A DNA stretch of 64,000 nucleotides from positions 12,871,618-12,935,617 of the forward strand of contig OX438759.1 in the NCBI GenBank assembly GCA_949316235.1, written 5' to 3'. Source of the stretch: Oegoconia quadripuncta. Taxonomy: Eukaryota > Arthropoda > Insecta > Lepidoptera > Autostichidae. The notes under the pieces were generated by a model that ran no database searches, had not been told where the DNA came from, and worked only from the letters and a program-made list of their open reading frames with translations. The position numbers were made by a program, and so were the translations under genes. The stretch's first letter is position 1; the number at the start of each line of letters is the position of its first letter. This document shows, one piece after another, positions 11,038 to 21,239 of the stretch.

Positions 11038-11165
11038 TTTATTCTAACATTATAAATGCGAAAGTTTTGTATGTGTACTTATGTATGATACACGTCTGGA
11101 TGAATTTGGTTGAAATTTGGTCGGTAGACAGCTTACGACCTGGATTAGGCTACATTTTAAAAATT
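11038..11165 (+). repeat. Helitron-like short element, 5' part
   Basis: TAACATTATAAATGCGAAAG, then GGATGAATTTGGTTGAAATT and a CTGGATTAGGCTACATTTTA segment, matches the common lepidopteran element seen fully at 40304-40516. The CTAGT end is missing here. Confidence 0.45.
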
Positions 11166-11279
11166 ATATGCCTTCAGTAAACGTCAACTATAATATTTTC
11201 TTATAAACTAGGTATATTATTTATTTTCGTATCGGCAACTTTTCTATCATCTTTGGTGTAATTTTTCGCAATTTCATCT

Positions 11280-11560
11280 TCGGACTACTAGGCGTGGAAC
11301 ATTCGCACTGAGCGATTCGAATATTCATTCATAATGCGACCAGCTAAGGCATGGAACACCCTTTCGGCGTCAGTCTTTCCTGAATCCTACAACCTTGGGA
11401 CCTTCAAGAACAGAGTGAATAGGTATCTATTGAGATCGCGTGCTTCATCCTCGGCCACATCGTCACTTTCCATCAGGTGAACTTGTGGTCCAACGCGTAT
11501 TCAGTTAATCATCAAAGAAATTGTAGATACATTTTTTTAATACTTCATCCATCAAATTGT
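11280..11560 (+). repeat. LINE ORF2 C-terminal remnant
   Basis: The plus strand can be read in pieces as PAKAWNTLSASVFPESYNLG followed by TFKNRVNRYL, the end of a CR1/Jockey-type reverse transcriptase protein (AWNSLP...FK.RV...L is the common pattern). A second copy with the same GACTA.TAGGC start is at 29690-29830. Confidence 0.6.
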
Positions 11561-11772
11561 TTTTATATAATATTGCCTACTTAACTTCCTTATTGTTTTA
11601 TGTATGACGTCAAGACTTGTCGATCAGAAATAAAAATGGAAACATCGTTATTTTTTCCCAATTCACCACATACCATACAATAATACATACAATTTTAATA
11701 ATATATAACGTGTATTCAAAATATATGCCTACCTATGGTAGGGCATGGTAGGTATATATTAGTAGGCATCCT

Positions 11773-12009
11773 ACTATTGGTTGGTGGTAGGGCATTTTAA
11801 ATGTCGGCTAGCTAACACCATCTTATCCAAATCTGCCGCCAAACAGCAATGTTAATAGCAATGTTGTGTTCTGGTTGTCAGAGATAAGATAGCCAGGCCC
11901 CCAAATGTGTTGGGGTTTCCGGGTCAGTACGCTTCCACCTTCGACCTCATCTTCACGTAACATCAAGTGTGATTGAGGTCAAGTACGAACTCGTTGTGCA
12001 TAAAAAAAA
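11773..12009 (+). repeat. SINE-A, 5'-truncated
   Basis: Starts at TATTGGTTGGTGGTAGGGCA, follows the SINE-A body with a few changes, and ends AACTCGTTGTGCATAAAAAA. No tRNA head. Confidence 0.8.
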
Positions 12010-12639
12010 CCTAGTAGATAAATATTTCTATTATGAAACGTCATAGAGAAATTTTAATTAGACATAGTTTTTAAAAACATATTTCAATTTTATAATATAA
12101 CATGACGATGAATATAAACATGGGGTTAGGAATTAATTTTTGAAATTTTCCCGGTATTTGGAGTAATATCATAGAGTTAACAATATGTGGTTGTAGACAT
12201 TCTTTAGAGATTTCTAAACGTTGCTCTTTTATCTTTGACTTTATCGAGCAATTTATGTTTATACATTATGATTTTTTTGAATAATGCAAACGTTACTCAA
12301 TAGGAAACACTCAACTAAACGAACCCAGTGTTATCAGCTGTGGAAGTTTTGCCTTTCGGGTCATTATAGGTCAGTACTCTTATTGTTAACCTTGTATTTG
12401 CATTGACCAATCACAATTAAACTTACTACTCAAACCCTGAACTTTAATGTGTACAAATACATGGTAGGGAAATGAGGAAATCAGATATCGTCACCTAACC
12501 ATACTTCGCTGTTTACTATAATAAACAAATCTTTAATTATTCTATTTGTCACGCAGAACAGATAAATCCACGTTTTGATCTCAAGGATCCTTCAATTTTT
12601 AAATAGAGTATATTGTGATAATAATAATAAATATCTTTG

Positions 12640-12890
12640 CACATACACACAACGCCATCTAGATCCACAGTAAGCATCTAGGCCTGTGTTATGGATACCA
12701 GATGGTTGATAAACTACACAAATACATTTTTTCTTGTAAATAAATACTTATTATAAACGGAAACATCCGTAACTCGGGTTCACATGTCCGTATTCATCAC
12801 ACAAACATATGCCCCTAGCGGGATTCGAACCCGCGATCTGATGGTATAGTGGTCAGAGTTTCTGACCACTGCACCAAACAGGTCGTCGTA
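12640..12890 (-). repeat. SINE-B, full length
   Basis: On the minus strand the head reads GACGACCTGTTTGGTGCAGT (A-box region) and GCGGGTTCGAATCCCGCTAG (B box), then the body with GTGTTATGGATACCAGATGG on the plus strand, and the 3' end near 12640. Looks like a tRNA in reverse but continues as a SINE, so it is not a tRNA gene. Confidence 0.8.
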
Positions 12891-13727
12891 TTATACATAC
12901 AAAAATCCGTAAGAAATCTAAATGAATGGGAAAACTGTATCAAAATACGTTGCATAGTTTGGAACAACTAAGTGCACAAACAGACAGACGCGAATATCGA
13001 CATTGTTTTATATTATTTAGAGATGAGTTACTATTATCTGTTGGCTGTACGACAATAATCATAATTACTGAAAGAGATCCCGATAACCTATGTGGTTATG
13101 CAATTGTGCTTTTTTAAGCACATTAATGGCCCAGGAAAACGCTGCAATACTTTTGTTTCGGTTAATCCAAATAGGAAGATATTACTCGTATAATCCTTAT
13201 TTTTTTTATTTAACTATAATTAAAATCTAATATCTTATTTACTGTATGTTTTATGGCTGATTCCATGGTCAAGGATAATTTTTCAACATGAGAGTATAAT
13301 ATGCATGCGGATGAATTAATAAATAAATATACTAAAAGAGTTTTACTAAAATTATGTAATATTTTTGCAAAACACGTTGCCTACATGTATTCGTAATGAA
13401 GTCATGACATATCCATTTTAGGAAATGAAAAATTTTGCCACATTAGTATTGTTTAAACGAAGTACACCTAATGTAAAATAAATATTTAAAATTATTTTCA
13501 TTGTATACAAATAACTTGTTCAATTAGTAATCAATTCAAAGGCCAATCTACCATCGTGGCGTAATCACGAATTCATTATAGATTACGCACAAAAAAATAC
13601 ATTTTCCATGACAAGGCGCATTAGATACCATCCTGCCTTGTCTTCTTTAAAGGCCAACGGGTGAATTATCGTATACCATGTGCAGCAGCTCAAGCGCAAG
13701 ACTTTTTAGCACGCTATAGACTATTAC

Positions 13728-13804
13728 ATAACGTCACTTCTTTATCCCAAATGGTGTAGTCAGAGATATCCCAATCATTAAGGTTAACTTTAATGCTTGA
13801 AATA
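13728..13804 (+). repeat. Repeat D, start fragment
   Basis: ACTTCTTTATCCCAAATGGT followed by GTCAGAGATATCCCAATCAT matches the beginning of repeat D (compare 17485-17560). A SINE-C copy follows directly, so the rest of this copy is lost or displaced. Confidence 0.5.
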
Positions 13805-13982
13805 AATAGTGCTATGGAGACTAGATAACGGATAAACATACATAAATATTTATATAAACATCTATGTCTCAGGAATAAATGTTCGTATTCGTCACACAAA
13901 CATTTACCCCTCGCGGGATTCGAACCTGCAACCATTGGTTTCGCTGACAGGGTCACTATCCACTACACCAACTGGTCGTCAA
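13805..13982 (-). repeat. SINE-C, 3'-truncated
   Basis: On the minus strand the head is GACGACCAGTTGGTGTAGTG, GACCCTGTCAGCGAAACCAA and GGTTCGAATCCCGCGAGGGG (B box). The body continues to ATCCGTTATCTAGTCTCCAT. The 80-codon minus frame at 13714-13956 is translated SINE and repeat D. Confidence 0.75.
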
Positions 13983-14011
13983 CGTCGACAATCCATAGTT
14001 CACCCATCCTA

Positions 14012-14220
14012 TTTGGGACTATCTTATCTCTGCCAATCGGAACACAATAATGGCATTAACATTGCAGATTTTAACAAGGAAGAAGAAAAAAGAAAGAAAG
14101 AAAAAATTAAGATGGTGGTAGCCAACCAAGCGGACATTTAAAATGCCACCAATGACCACCAACCAAACCGAGTACGAAACATGGGGTATATGTTTGTTTA
14201 CATTGAGCCACGGAGGCGGT
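14012..14220 (-). repeat. SINE-A, rearranged
   Basis: GACTATCTTATCTCTGCCAA, ATTAACATTGCAGATTT, then a purine-rich AAGGAAGAAGAAAAAAGAAA insert, then AGATGGTGGTAGCCAACCAA and the head ending GAGCCACGGAGGCGG. The B-box region is mostly deleted. Confidence 0.7.
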
Positions 14221-15410
14221 CAAAATATAGATGTTTTTTGTACAAACCTCGTCGCTTTTAACGACCCCCACGGGAAGAGATGGGTTGTTTATATTTTCTG
14301 CCCATAAACTATTTATAAAAGTATATTTTGGTATGGTATGGTAATAGTTTATTAGTAGTGTGTGATATAATGTAACGCTGTTAAAAGAAATTCAAAATAA
14401 ACGTTTTTATTATTCTTTTTATGTCCCGAAACCACTGTAGAGCATTAGCGCTGCGTAATACGAATTGCTTGTGTTACGATTGACTTGTAGTCGACCGTAT
14501 GTATCCTACTCGTTCATATTATAATGTTGACAACAGTCATCGTAATACTGGGAGATAATTATGCATGTTATCCAAGGCCGATTATTACCTATAATTGGTA
14601 CATTTCAAACATTTTGTCGGGCAGCTGCAGTGTAGGATTGTAGTGGAGTTTTTCGGAAATTTGGATTTGTATTGGAAAATTTTTGACTTAGCAAGTGGGC
14701 CGCGGACGAAATAGTTATAAAATAGATCGTGCTGCACAGAGTACCTACATAAGAGTTTTGACTTGTGAAATATATACATTTACATTTACATTTTTATTAG
14801 TAACAAAAAAAAATCATAATCGTTTGTCCGATAATTTCAACGTCTTTTTCCCTGAATTTGCTTAAGGAAAAGGTGCAAATGTTCTTTTTTTGGAAAAATT
14901 ATCACTTATTGAAAGTCAACATGTTATTTTTTAAAACTACTACTCGATCAAAAAAATTTTAATGACTCAATTTAATATAGTCTTGACCTTAAATTCTTTT
15001 ACTTCATTTACACTGTAGTTTAACTTGTTTGTTTTTTTTAGAAATTTTTTACATTTATATACCATGGAAGTACGACTTTTTCTTGTTAATGATAATTTGA
15101 CATTTTTGATATAGTAAGTAATTATTGTTGAGTACATTTTTTCGAATTATGAACGACATTGTAATAATTGTTATAGAGTGCTTTCCATTGTTGTTTGGGT
15201 GCTTTAGTTATATTTTCACGCCTCAAATGGCAGAATACATTCGACGTACATTTTATTACAACTAAGTTCATTTAATTTGCACTGTGTTCTTGAAAATGAA
15301 CTATTCTATTCTGAGTTTAATGATTCTAATATTTTACAAAACAAAAACATCGCGACGCGTATGTAGAAAAAAAAATAAAAAACCATGCTCTGCGTTTGTT
15401 GACAAAAAAC

Positions 15411-15434
15411 GGGTCACGTGGCGGTCACGTGACC
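15411..15434. promoter_or_regulatory. Paired CACGTG (E-box / HRE-core) sites one helical turn apart
   Basis: Two copies of GGTCACGTG, with CACGTG at 15415-15420 and 15426-15431, an 11-bp repeat distance. The second is part of the 12-bp perfect palindrome GGTCACGTGACC. CACGTG is the class B E-box for USF, Myc/Max, Clock/Cycle and MITF/TFEB; GTCACGTGAC is the form favoured by MITF/TFEB and USF. Each site also contains ACGTG, the core bound by HIF/ARNT. It lies in unique sequence of intron 3. Function as an enhancer is inference. Confidence 0.35.
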
Positions 15435-16593
15435 TATCACCAAATGTGATAATATTATTTATATTTCGATTCTTTTTGAGATTGCATTGCACTTGTGCCT
15501 ACGAGTAAATTATATATTTGAAAATGACGATATCCATGACTGATAGACTGATGACTTTCCTAGATAGCCATTGAACAACTAATGTGAGAAACCAAAGCAT
15601 ACCTTGTATACGACGGTGATTTGACATTAATTTTATCACCCTAATAAACTGTGTTTATACATATATTCTACCCGAACGCGTTGTCTTGATGAGAATATAT
15701 CAAGTTTAAACTATGTCTGCATAATAACATAAACAGTAATACAACATCATACAAATCGTATATATAACACCAAGAAGATGCCAAACACCGCTTCTTTATT
15801 TCAATAATTACAACATTAGAAACATGAATATCACGAGTTCAATTTGATCCCCAGCAAGTTACATAATTATTACGATTCAAAATTGCCAAATGTTTCGGTT
15901 TCATTTTTGTTTTTCGTCGTCTTGAGGTTAAGCACTTACCCATCAGTTGTGTATATGTCGCAGTATGTGGTTTAATCAGCACATGAAGGGCCACTTATTC
16001 AACTAAACATGGATTCAGCAAAACAGCTTAAAATTGTAGCTCTCAATGGATTTATATATTTTTTGTTTTCTCTTTCTATCCACACGGAACTACGGCTCGT
16101 GTTAATAAACCGTTCTCAAGGCTGAGATGGCCTTAAATTAACGCGTGAGAATCTGTTTCATATTAAAATAGTATATAAAAAAAAGTAGTATTGAGACTGA
16201 GACGCGATTTCAATCTCAAGGTCGATTTATTAATACGCCCCTATATTTCATTGAATTTATAAGTTCCAAATAACCTATTGGAAACATGCATCAATCATGT
16301 CATGTATGACATATTTTCCCTAAGTGCTACAATAAAAACTGTTATGAGTAGGTAGGTCATTATCTAATAATCGTTTAGACCATATTATGTAATTATGTGC
16401 GTATTAATGAAATAATCGAAATGACATATGACCCTCCACTCATCGTATTAACGACATAGACAAATAATACGTATCAATTCGTTTTAATTAACTTAATAAA
16501 GCATTGATGTTACTGTTTATCAAAGTGTTGCTGTGACCGCGTGCTACGCTTGTGTCGTCGACTCTGGCGCATTTAGGTCGACCCGCCTCGTGA

Positions 16594-16604
16594 TGACGTC
16601 ACGC
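16594..16604. promoter_or_regulatory. CRE-like TGACGTCA overlapping an RCGTG core
   Basis: The palindrome TGACGTCA at 16594-16601 is the full cAMP-response element. The bases CACGC at 16600-16604 are the complement of GCGTG, a HIF-binding core. The neighbourhood 16530-16615 is markedly richer in CG dinucleotides than the surrounding intron. The match could be chance; no transcript start is evident. Confidence 0.2.
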
Positions 16605-17484
16605 GCTCTAACGCCAATGGAAGAATTTATTATACTTTGATTCCTTGATACGAGACGTAAAATTGTTTGCGTTTATGTTAGATTAATAGTAGAAGGTCTT
16701 ACAACTCGTTGCTTAATTCTTTATAGATACGAGAGGCATGATTATTTTTGGGACAACACAATGTATTAGTTGACTACGCTGAAGGAAAATAATGTAAAAG
16801 TATATTTAGTGTAGTTTTTCAACAAAGGTTTATTTTTGTAGAATAGAATAAGATTATATTATTAAACCGCAATAATTTTGAAAATTCTGTTAGTTTTTTA
16901 AACAAACAATCGGAATCGCCAAAAATTGGCTAGCCAACCGATTTGGATAGGTTTCCGTCTGTATCTCCGAAGTGCATCATGCATGCTATTTATTTAAGTT
17001 ATCCCATACAAATATATGGGACTGCTCTGGGTTCAAAATTAATCCTGTTTCATCTCAAACACTTAAGATTTTTTAAAAAGGTTTTCAAGTTATAACGAAA
17101 AATATTTTTCATTCTTGTGCAATATAGATCGTTACTTTCCTTAAATACAAAGGTGCTCGACAAAATCTAAGTCGCTTGAGCAGTATGTCCTTTCAAACAG
17201 ATAAAAGAATTATCGAAATCGTATGACAATTGGCGGCTGAACTGAAGTCGGTCAAAACTGGCCAGTGCTCGTAGGACTTGCGCACAAAGGATTCCGTACC
17301 ACCATAGTACAATCTCGTCTATAGTAATTAAGTCAACAACAATGCCATATAGTAAACACGTTATCTGTAAAATTACCAGCTAATTTATTCCTAGCTTTGT
17401 GATAGACAGGCCTGAAGACATGATGGTAGGTTTAGTATATGCACCTGTTGTTAGCAGTCCTCGGGTACATACATACGAGTACAT

Positions 17485-17735
17485 AACATTGCGACCTTTA
17501 TCCCATGGTCAGAGATATCCCAAACATTACCGTTTGAGTGTTCCAAACTTAATAAGTTTAATGCTTGAAATAACACCACATTTCTAAATATACAGGGAAG
17601 CGCACACAGGGACTGAGCCCGTGCAAGTCTACAGATGTTTTTTGGTGGAAGGTCCTATAGTCGCCTTTTACGACATCCACGGGAAGAGATTGCTTCTGTT
17701 CTTTTTACGTGCCGAAACCACACAGCACTACGGAT
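17485..17735 (+). repeat. Repeat D, longest copy
   Basis: Runs from TTGCGACCTTTATCCCATGG through CAGAGATATCCCAAACATTA, CTTGAAATAACACCACATTT, TGAGCCCGTGCAAGTCTACA, AGTCGCCTTTTACGACATCC and GTGCCGAAACCACACAGCAC. About 250 bp. No coding sequence or tRNA head is visible. The family recurs at 1950, 2640, 6640, 13728, 27600, 38520 and 48369. Confidence 0.65.
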
Positions 17736-17959
17736 ACGATGCCATTGAACCAAAAAGAATATGAAAGAGGCCTCTGTAAAATAACAGTTTTGTAGATGTA
17801 TTATTGTATCGATGACAGCAAACTAGTTTTTAACTTTATAGGTCTTTTAAGTAAATAAAAGGATGAACAGACAGACGGCAGACTTTGATATTCGTCTCGT
17901 AACACTGGAGCTAGTTAGATAAACTTATTATAAATTGTTTTTTTTTTATTAATTTTCAG

Positions 17960-18130
17960 ATGGAGATAATGGGGCAGAGCGTGTTTGAATTCAGCCACCC
18001 GTGCGACCACGACGAAATCCGCGAGGCTCTTCGCTCAAGTGGCCCGGGGCGCCGTGAACTGCTACTGAGACTAAAATGCACGCTCACCAGCAAGGGCAGG
18101 AATGTGCACCTGAAATCTGCCTCCTATAAG
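17960..18130 (+). CDS. sima: HIF-1alpha (sima) exon, second half of PAS-A
   Basis: This phase-0 exon of exactly 57 codons encodes the middle and end of PAS-A. It contains GQSVFEFSHPCDHDEIREAL, close to the HIF signature SVFDFTHPCDHEEMR, and LRLKCTLTSKGRNVHLKSAS, matching the PAS-A strand with the conserved KCTLTS.GR. The acceptor is TTTTCAG (ends 17959) after a T-rich tract and the donor is GTAACT at 18131. It begins with an in-frame ATG, but that is an internal Met. Immediately downstream, 18171-18605 holds decayed tandem copies of its 3' part, listed separately. Confidence 0.94.
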
Positions 18131-18170
18131 GTAACTAGTAACCAGTAGATGTGCAGCAGAGATCAGTCTC

Positions 18171-18605
18171 TTGAACACGATGAGAAACACCTCGCTCCAG
18201 TGGCCGGAGGCGCTGTTAGCTGCTGCTAATTTTAGCATAACAGCAAGGGGCTGGAGCGTGCACCTCAAGTCTGCCTCCTACAAAGTAATTAGTGACCAAT
18301 AGATATGTAGAAGAGGCCAGCCGAGGATCAAGTGCACCCTCGCTAGCAAGGTCATGAATGTGTGCCTCAATTCTGCTTCAATAAAGTAACCATTAGATGT
18401 GCAGAAGAGGTCCATCTCCTGATCACGATGAGAAACTTTTCACTTCAGCGACCCGGGACTCCGCGAGTTGGTGCTGAGGATCAAGTGTATGCTTGCTGGC
18501 AAGAATAGAAATTTGTACCTCAAATCTGTTCATAAAGTAAATGTACAGAAGAGGTCAGTGTCTTCATTTCGATAAGAGACTGGTTGAAGCTTTTTACGAG
18601 GAATC
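18171..18605 (+). pseudogene. Tandem decayed copies of the PAS-A exon 17960-18130
   Basis: Directly after the functional exon, its 3' part and donor-side flank recur. Exon-like ends at about 18284, 18385 and 18536 each read CTC/CTG-AA-TCTG followed by an AAAGTAA-type donor. Between them recur a TGATCACGATGAGAAAC-like version of the DHDE codons, a GGATCAAGTGCACCCTCGCT-like version of the KCTLTS codons, and a flank resembling GATGTGCAGAAGAGGTCAGT. Donor-to-donor spacings are about 154, 101 and 151 bp, so the full unit is roughly 152 bp and the middle copy has lost about 50 bp. A fourth, weaker partial copy starts near 18559. The first copy is about 7 bases shorter than the exon over the alignable core, which shifts the frame. 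None has a good acceptor, so these appear dead. Confidence 0.8.
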
Positions 18606-18943
18606 CGATGAATTGCATTTTTGTTTATATTTCCTGCAATTTGTATATTTTGACTTTTGTTTGTTTGCACAAAAGGAAATACGTGAGTTTTTGATGTGTA
18701 ATAAGGGCAGAATATTGTTCAGCAAAATACAGTGTTTATGTACAAGCGAAGTCTAAATTTAAGATATGACTGAGCGTTTGTGTTTGTAAAATTTACACAT
18801 TGGAAGTTCTACACATTACACTCTGTACTGGCAGAAATGTTTCTCGAATAGGCTGACGATCAAAGAGACATATATGGAGTCTTAACCAGCGCAACCATAA
18901 TGTGTGTAGGTTATGATATTCTACTTTGAGGTTTATATATTAC

Positions 18944-19125
18944 TAGCTTTCCGTTAGCTACTTCGTTCGTTTTTCAAACATTATTCGTATTATTCAAACA
19001 TTACGTGTTACTCTGGAATAGTGTAGCTTTTTATCAGTGAAACATTTTTCGAAATCGGATCAATAGTTCTAAAGATTACCATACAAACACACAAATTTAG
19101 CCTTTTATAATATTTGTAAAGATTA
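18944..19125 (-). repeat. Helitron-like short element (minus orientation)
   Basis: On the minus strand it ends GCTAACGGAAAGCTAGT, the CTAGT terminus typical of lepidopteran Helitron-like repeats, with TAAAAGGCTAAATTTGTGTG and a GATCCGATTTCGAAAAATGT segment inside. The other end is unclear. Confidence 0.45.
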
Positions 19126-19882
19126 TGTGTCATTTGCCCAAGCCTAGACTATGCGACAGACAATGTCTAGACCAACAAGTACCTACTAGTTAAACAGGGA
19201 TTTCCGCACTCATTGTAATACGTTAAAATAAACAATGTTATACAAATATATGTTTGTTTTATAATGAACAATAAACGATAAGTTTTGATTATCCATGACA
19301 TATATTCCGCGATATTAGTTCATGGCTGTAATTTCGGCCTAATAATTAAATTAGTTTGCATTAGTTGACTAGTACAAATAATAGGGTAATACAATGTGGA
19401 AGCAAACTCTATCTCCTGCCGCCTGGCGGGTGTGCCTAATGATCTGCCATACACCATACATTTTGAGGTTAGACAGTTTTCTTTTTTTACCAAAAAACAT
19501 GTTGAAATGTCTTAATGTGCTGCTTTTGCATGTAAAACAAAGTCTTTTACTTTCACATTCTTTTATTTCCCTAAGCCCTTAACATAATAAAAGCGTGAGC
19601 TGTTTCTCCTTTTTGTGGATCATGGTTGTTCTCCTGCTCTCTAAGAGTTTCCTTATATTCCAACACCGTCATTATGAAACATAATTATATGCAAGACCGC
19701 ACTTTATTTTTGACCCCCGACGAGAAAAGATGGGTTTTATAACACCCAAACATATATGTTTGATGGTGGTGTGTGTATCCGACCAGTCTTTGTCCGAATC
19801 CGTGGTTCGATTATTATAGAGGAAAGTTCGTAACATGTGGCTAACGATGAAAATCGGTTTAGTCGTTTCGAAGACAGTTAAC

Positions 19883-20243
19883 TTTTTTTATACACAACGG
19901 GTTAGCACTTGACCTCAATCACACCTGATGTTAAGTGAAGATGAGGCCGAAGGTGGAAGCGTAGGTATTGACCCGGAAACACGATGGTGTTTCTATATGT
20001 CCCCCAAATAAGATGTTATTTGGGGGACTGGCTATCTATCTCTGACAACCGAAACACAACAATGCTACTGCCATTGCTCTTTGGCGGCAGATTTAGATAA
20101 GATAGTAGTAGCTAGCCAGGCGAATATTAAAAATGCCCTACCACCAACCAAACCGAGGACTAAACATGTACCCCGCTGGGATCGAACCCGCGACCTCCGA
20201 TTCGTAAACCTTATGTTGTTTACATAGGGCCACGGAGGCGGTT
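19883..20243 (-). repeat. SINE-A, full length with internal insert
   Basis: Plus-strand order: TTTTTTTATACACAACGGGT, SINE body, an extra 30-base segment (CGATGGTGTTTCTATATGTC), GCCAGGCGAATATTAAAAAT, GGGATCGAACCCGCGACCTC and CCACGGAGGCGG. It sits about 145 bases upstream of the exon at 20389. Confidence 0.8.
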
Positions 20244-20388
20244 AAAACGCACACGTTAAACCTTTTAACGCGGTTAACGCATACAGTAGTGACTTTGAGC
20301 GCCATCCATATTGCCTTTTCTCATTCGTCATTTCTTCTCTCGTCTTAAAATATTATACATGGAAATAACCTTATCCTTAATTTCGCAG

Positions 20389-20615
20389 GTGATCCACGTC
20401 ACCGGCCACATGCTGGCACCGCCCGAGGACAAATCCAAGGCCGAGGCCAACAATAATGAAGACAAAGATGAGGAGGACAAGAAGGCCAAAACTGGCTCTC
20501 TCATCGCCGTTGGCCGTCCTATCCCTCATCCGTCCAACATCGAGATACCGCTTGATAAGAAGACTTTCCTATCCAAGCATGGTCTTGACATGAAATTCAC
20601 TTACACCGATGAAGC
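20389..20615 (+). CDS. sima: HIF-1alpha (sima) exon, PAS-A end, acidic linker and PAS-B start
   Basis: This exon begins in phase 0 with VIHVTGHM, the last PAS-A strand, then has a charged linker of about 27 residues rich in Glu, Asp and Lys ([10 protein letters not shown] to EEDKKAKT). It then enters the segment most specific for HIF alpha: [15 protein letters not shown], followed by [14 protein letters not shown] and TYTDEA, the start of PAS-B. It has 75 codons plus two bases (GC), with donor GTGAGT at 20616. The linker is longer and more charged than what I recall for vertebrate HIF-1alpha at this place. The exon is bracketed by two SINEs (19883-20243 and 20643-20850). Confidence 0.95.
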
Positions 20616-20642
20616 GTGAGTTGTTCATTTATTGAAGACACC

Positions 20643-20850
20643 TTTTTTTTATGCACAAGGCTTGGAGGAAGATGAGGTCGAATGTGGAAGCGCACTGACC
20701 CGGAAACCTCAACACATTTGGGGGACTGGCTATCTTATCTCTGACAACCGGAACACAACAATGCTATTAACATTGCTGCTTGGCGGCAGATTTAGATAAG
20801 ACGGTGGTAGCTAGCCAGGCGGACATTTAAAATGCCCTACCACCAACCAA
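20643..20850 (-). repeat. SINE-A, head missing
   Basis: TTTTTTTTATGCACAAGG, a small deletion, then ATGAGGTCGAATGTGGAAGC through GCCCTACCACCAACCAA. The tRNA head is absent. It begins only 27 bases after the donor at 20616. Confidence 0.8.
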
Positions 20851-21239
20851 CAAACACCTTATGTCTCCTGGCCTCCTTTCTCTGAGAGATAGTTAAATCT
20901 CATATTCACTTTTCAATGTTACGCGACACGTGTCCAGCAACATCGCTCTATGTTACTGGCGACCTATGGGTCGTCAGTAACAGTCCCGGGATATTTGTCC
21001 ACTAGTGAATACGCAACTTTTGGGGTCATAATAGTCCACGTGTGGCAAACTAGCCTTGGACTTGATTTGACGACTGCCTCCAATTTAAAAACAGCCGGTT
21101 TTCGCAGTCACATTCGCTATTCGATTTTGATTGGTGAAGTTAAGTAATGTATGACACGATCAGCGCTTGAATGGGTGATTACTTGACTTGACACTAAGAC
21201 TACTTGGAACTAGATGATTGGTGTAAATGCTCCAAATAT

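Larger units (their letters stand above)
10960..17959 (+). other. HIF-1alpha intron 3
   Basis: 7.0-kb intron bounded by GTGAGG and TTTTCAG. It contains a Helitron-like scrap (11038-11165), a LINE ORF2 remnant (11280-11560), SINE-A copies (11773-12009, about 14012-14220), SINE-B (12640-12890), SINE-C (13805-13982) and repeat D (17485-17735). The stretch 14340-17480 is mostly unique AT-rich sequence. Within it lie the paired CACGTG motifs at 15411-15434 and a CpG-rich patch with TGACGTCA near 16594. Confidence 0.85.
18131..20388 (+). other. HIF-1alpha intron 4
   Basis: 2.3-kb intron bounded by GTAACT and TTTCGCAG. It begins with decayed tandem copies of the preceding exon (18171-18605), followed by a Helitron-like fragment in reverse orientation (18944-19125) and a SINE-A copy (19883-20243). 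From 19130 to 19880 nothing coding is visible; the 62-codon frame at 19394 has no recognisable content. Confidence 0.85.

Noticed and set aside
12815..12890. tRNA-like sequence GCGGGATTCGAACCCGC
   Set aside because: It has the B-box of a tRNA but continues into the SINE-B body and lacks a complete cloverleaf; the same applies to 8075-8150, 13905-13982, 20165-20243, 39746-39825, 40145-40220 and 47585-47655.
18071..18268. 65-codon minus-strand frame
   Set aside because: Antisense of the PAS-A exon end and its first decayed copy.
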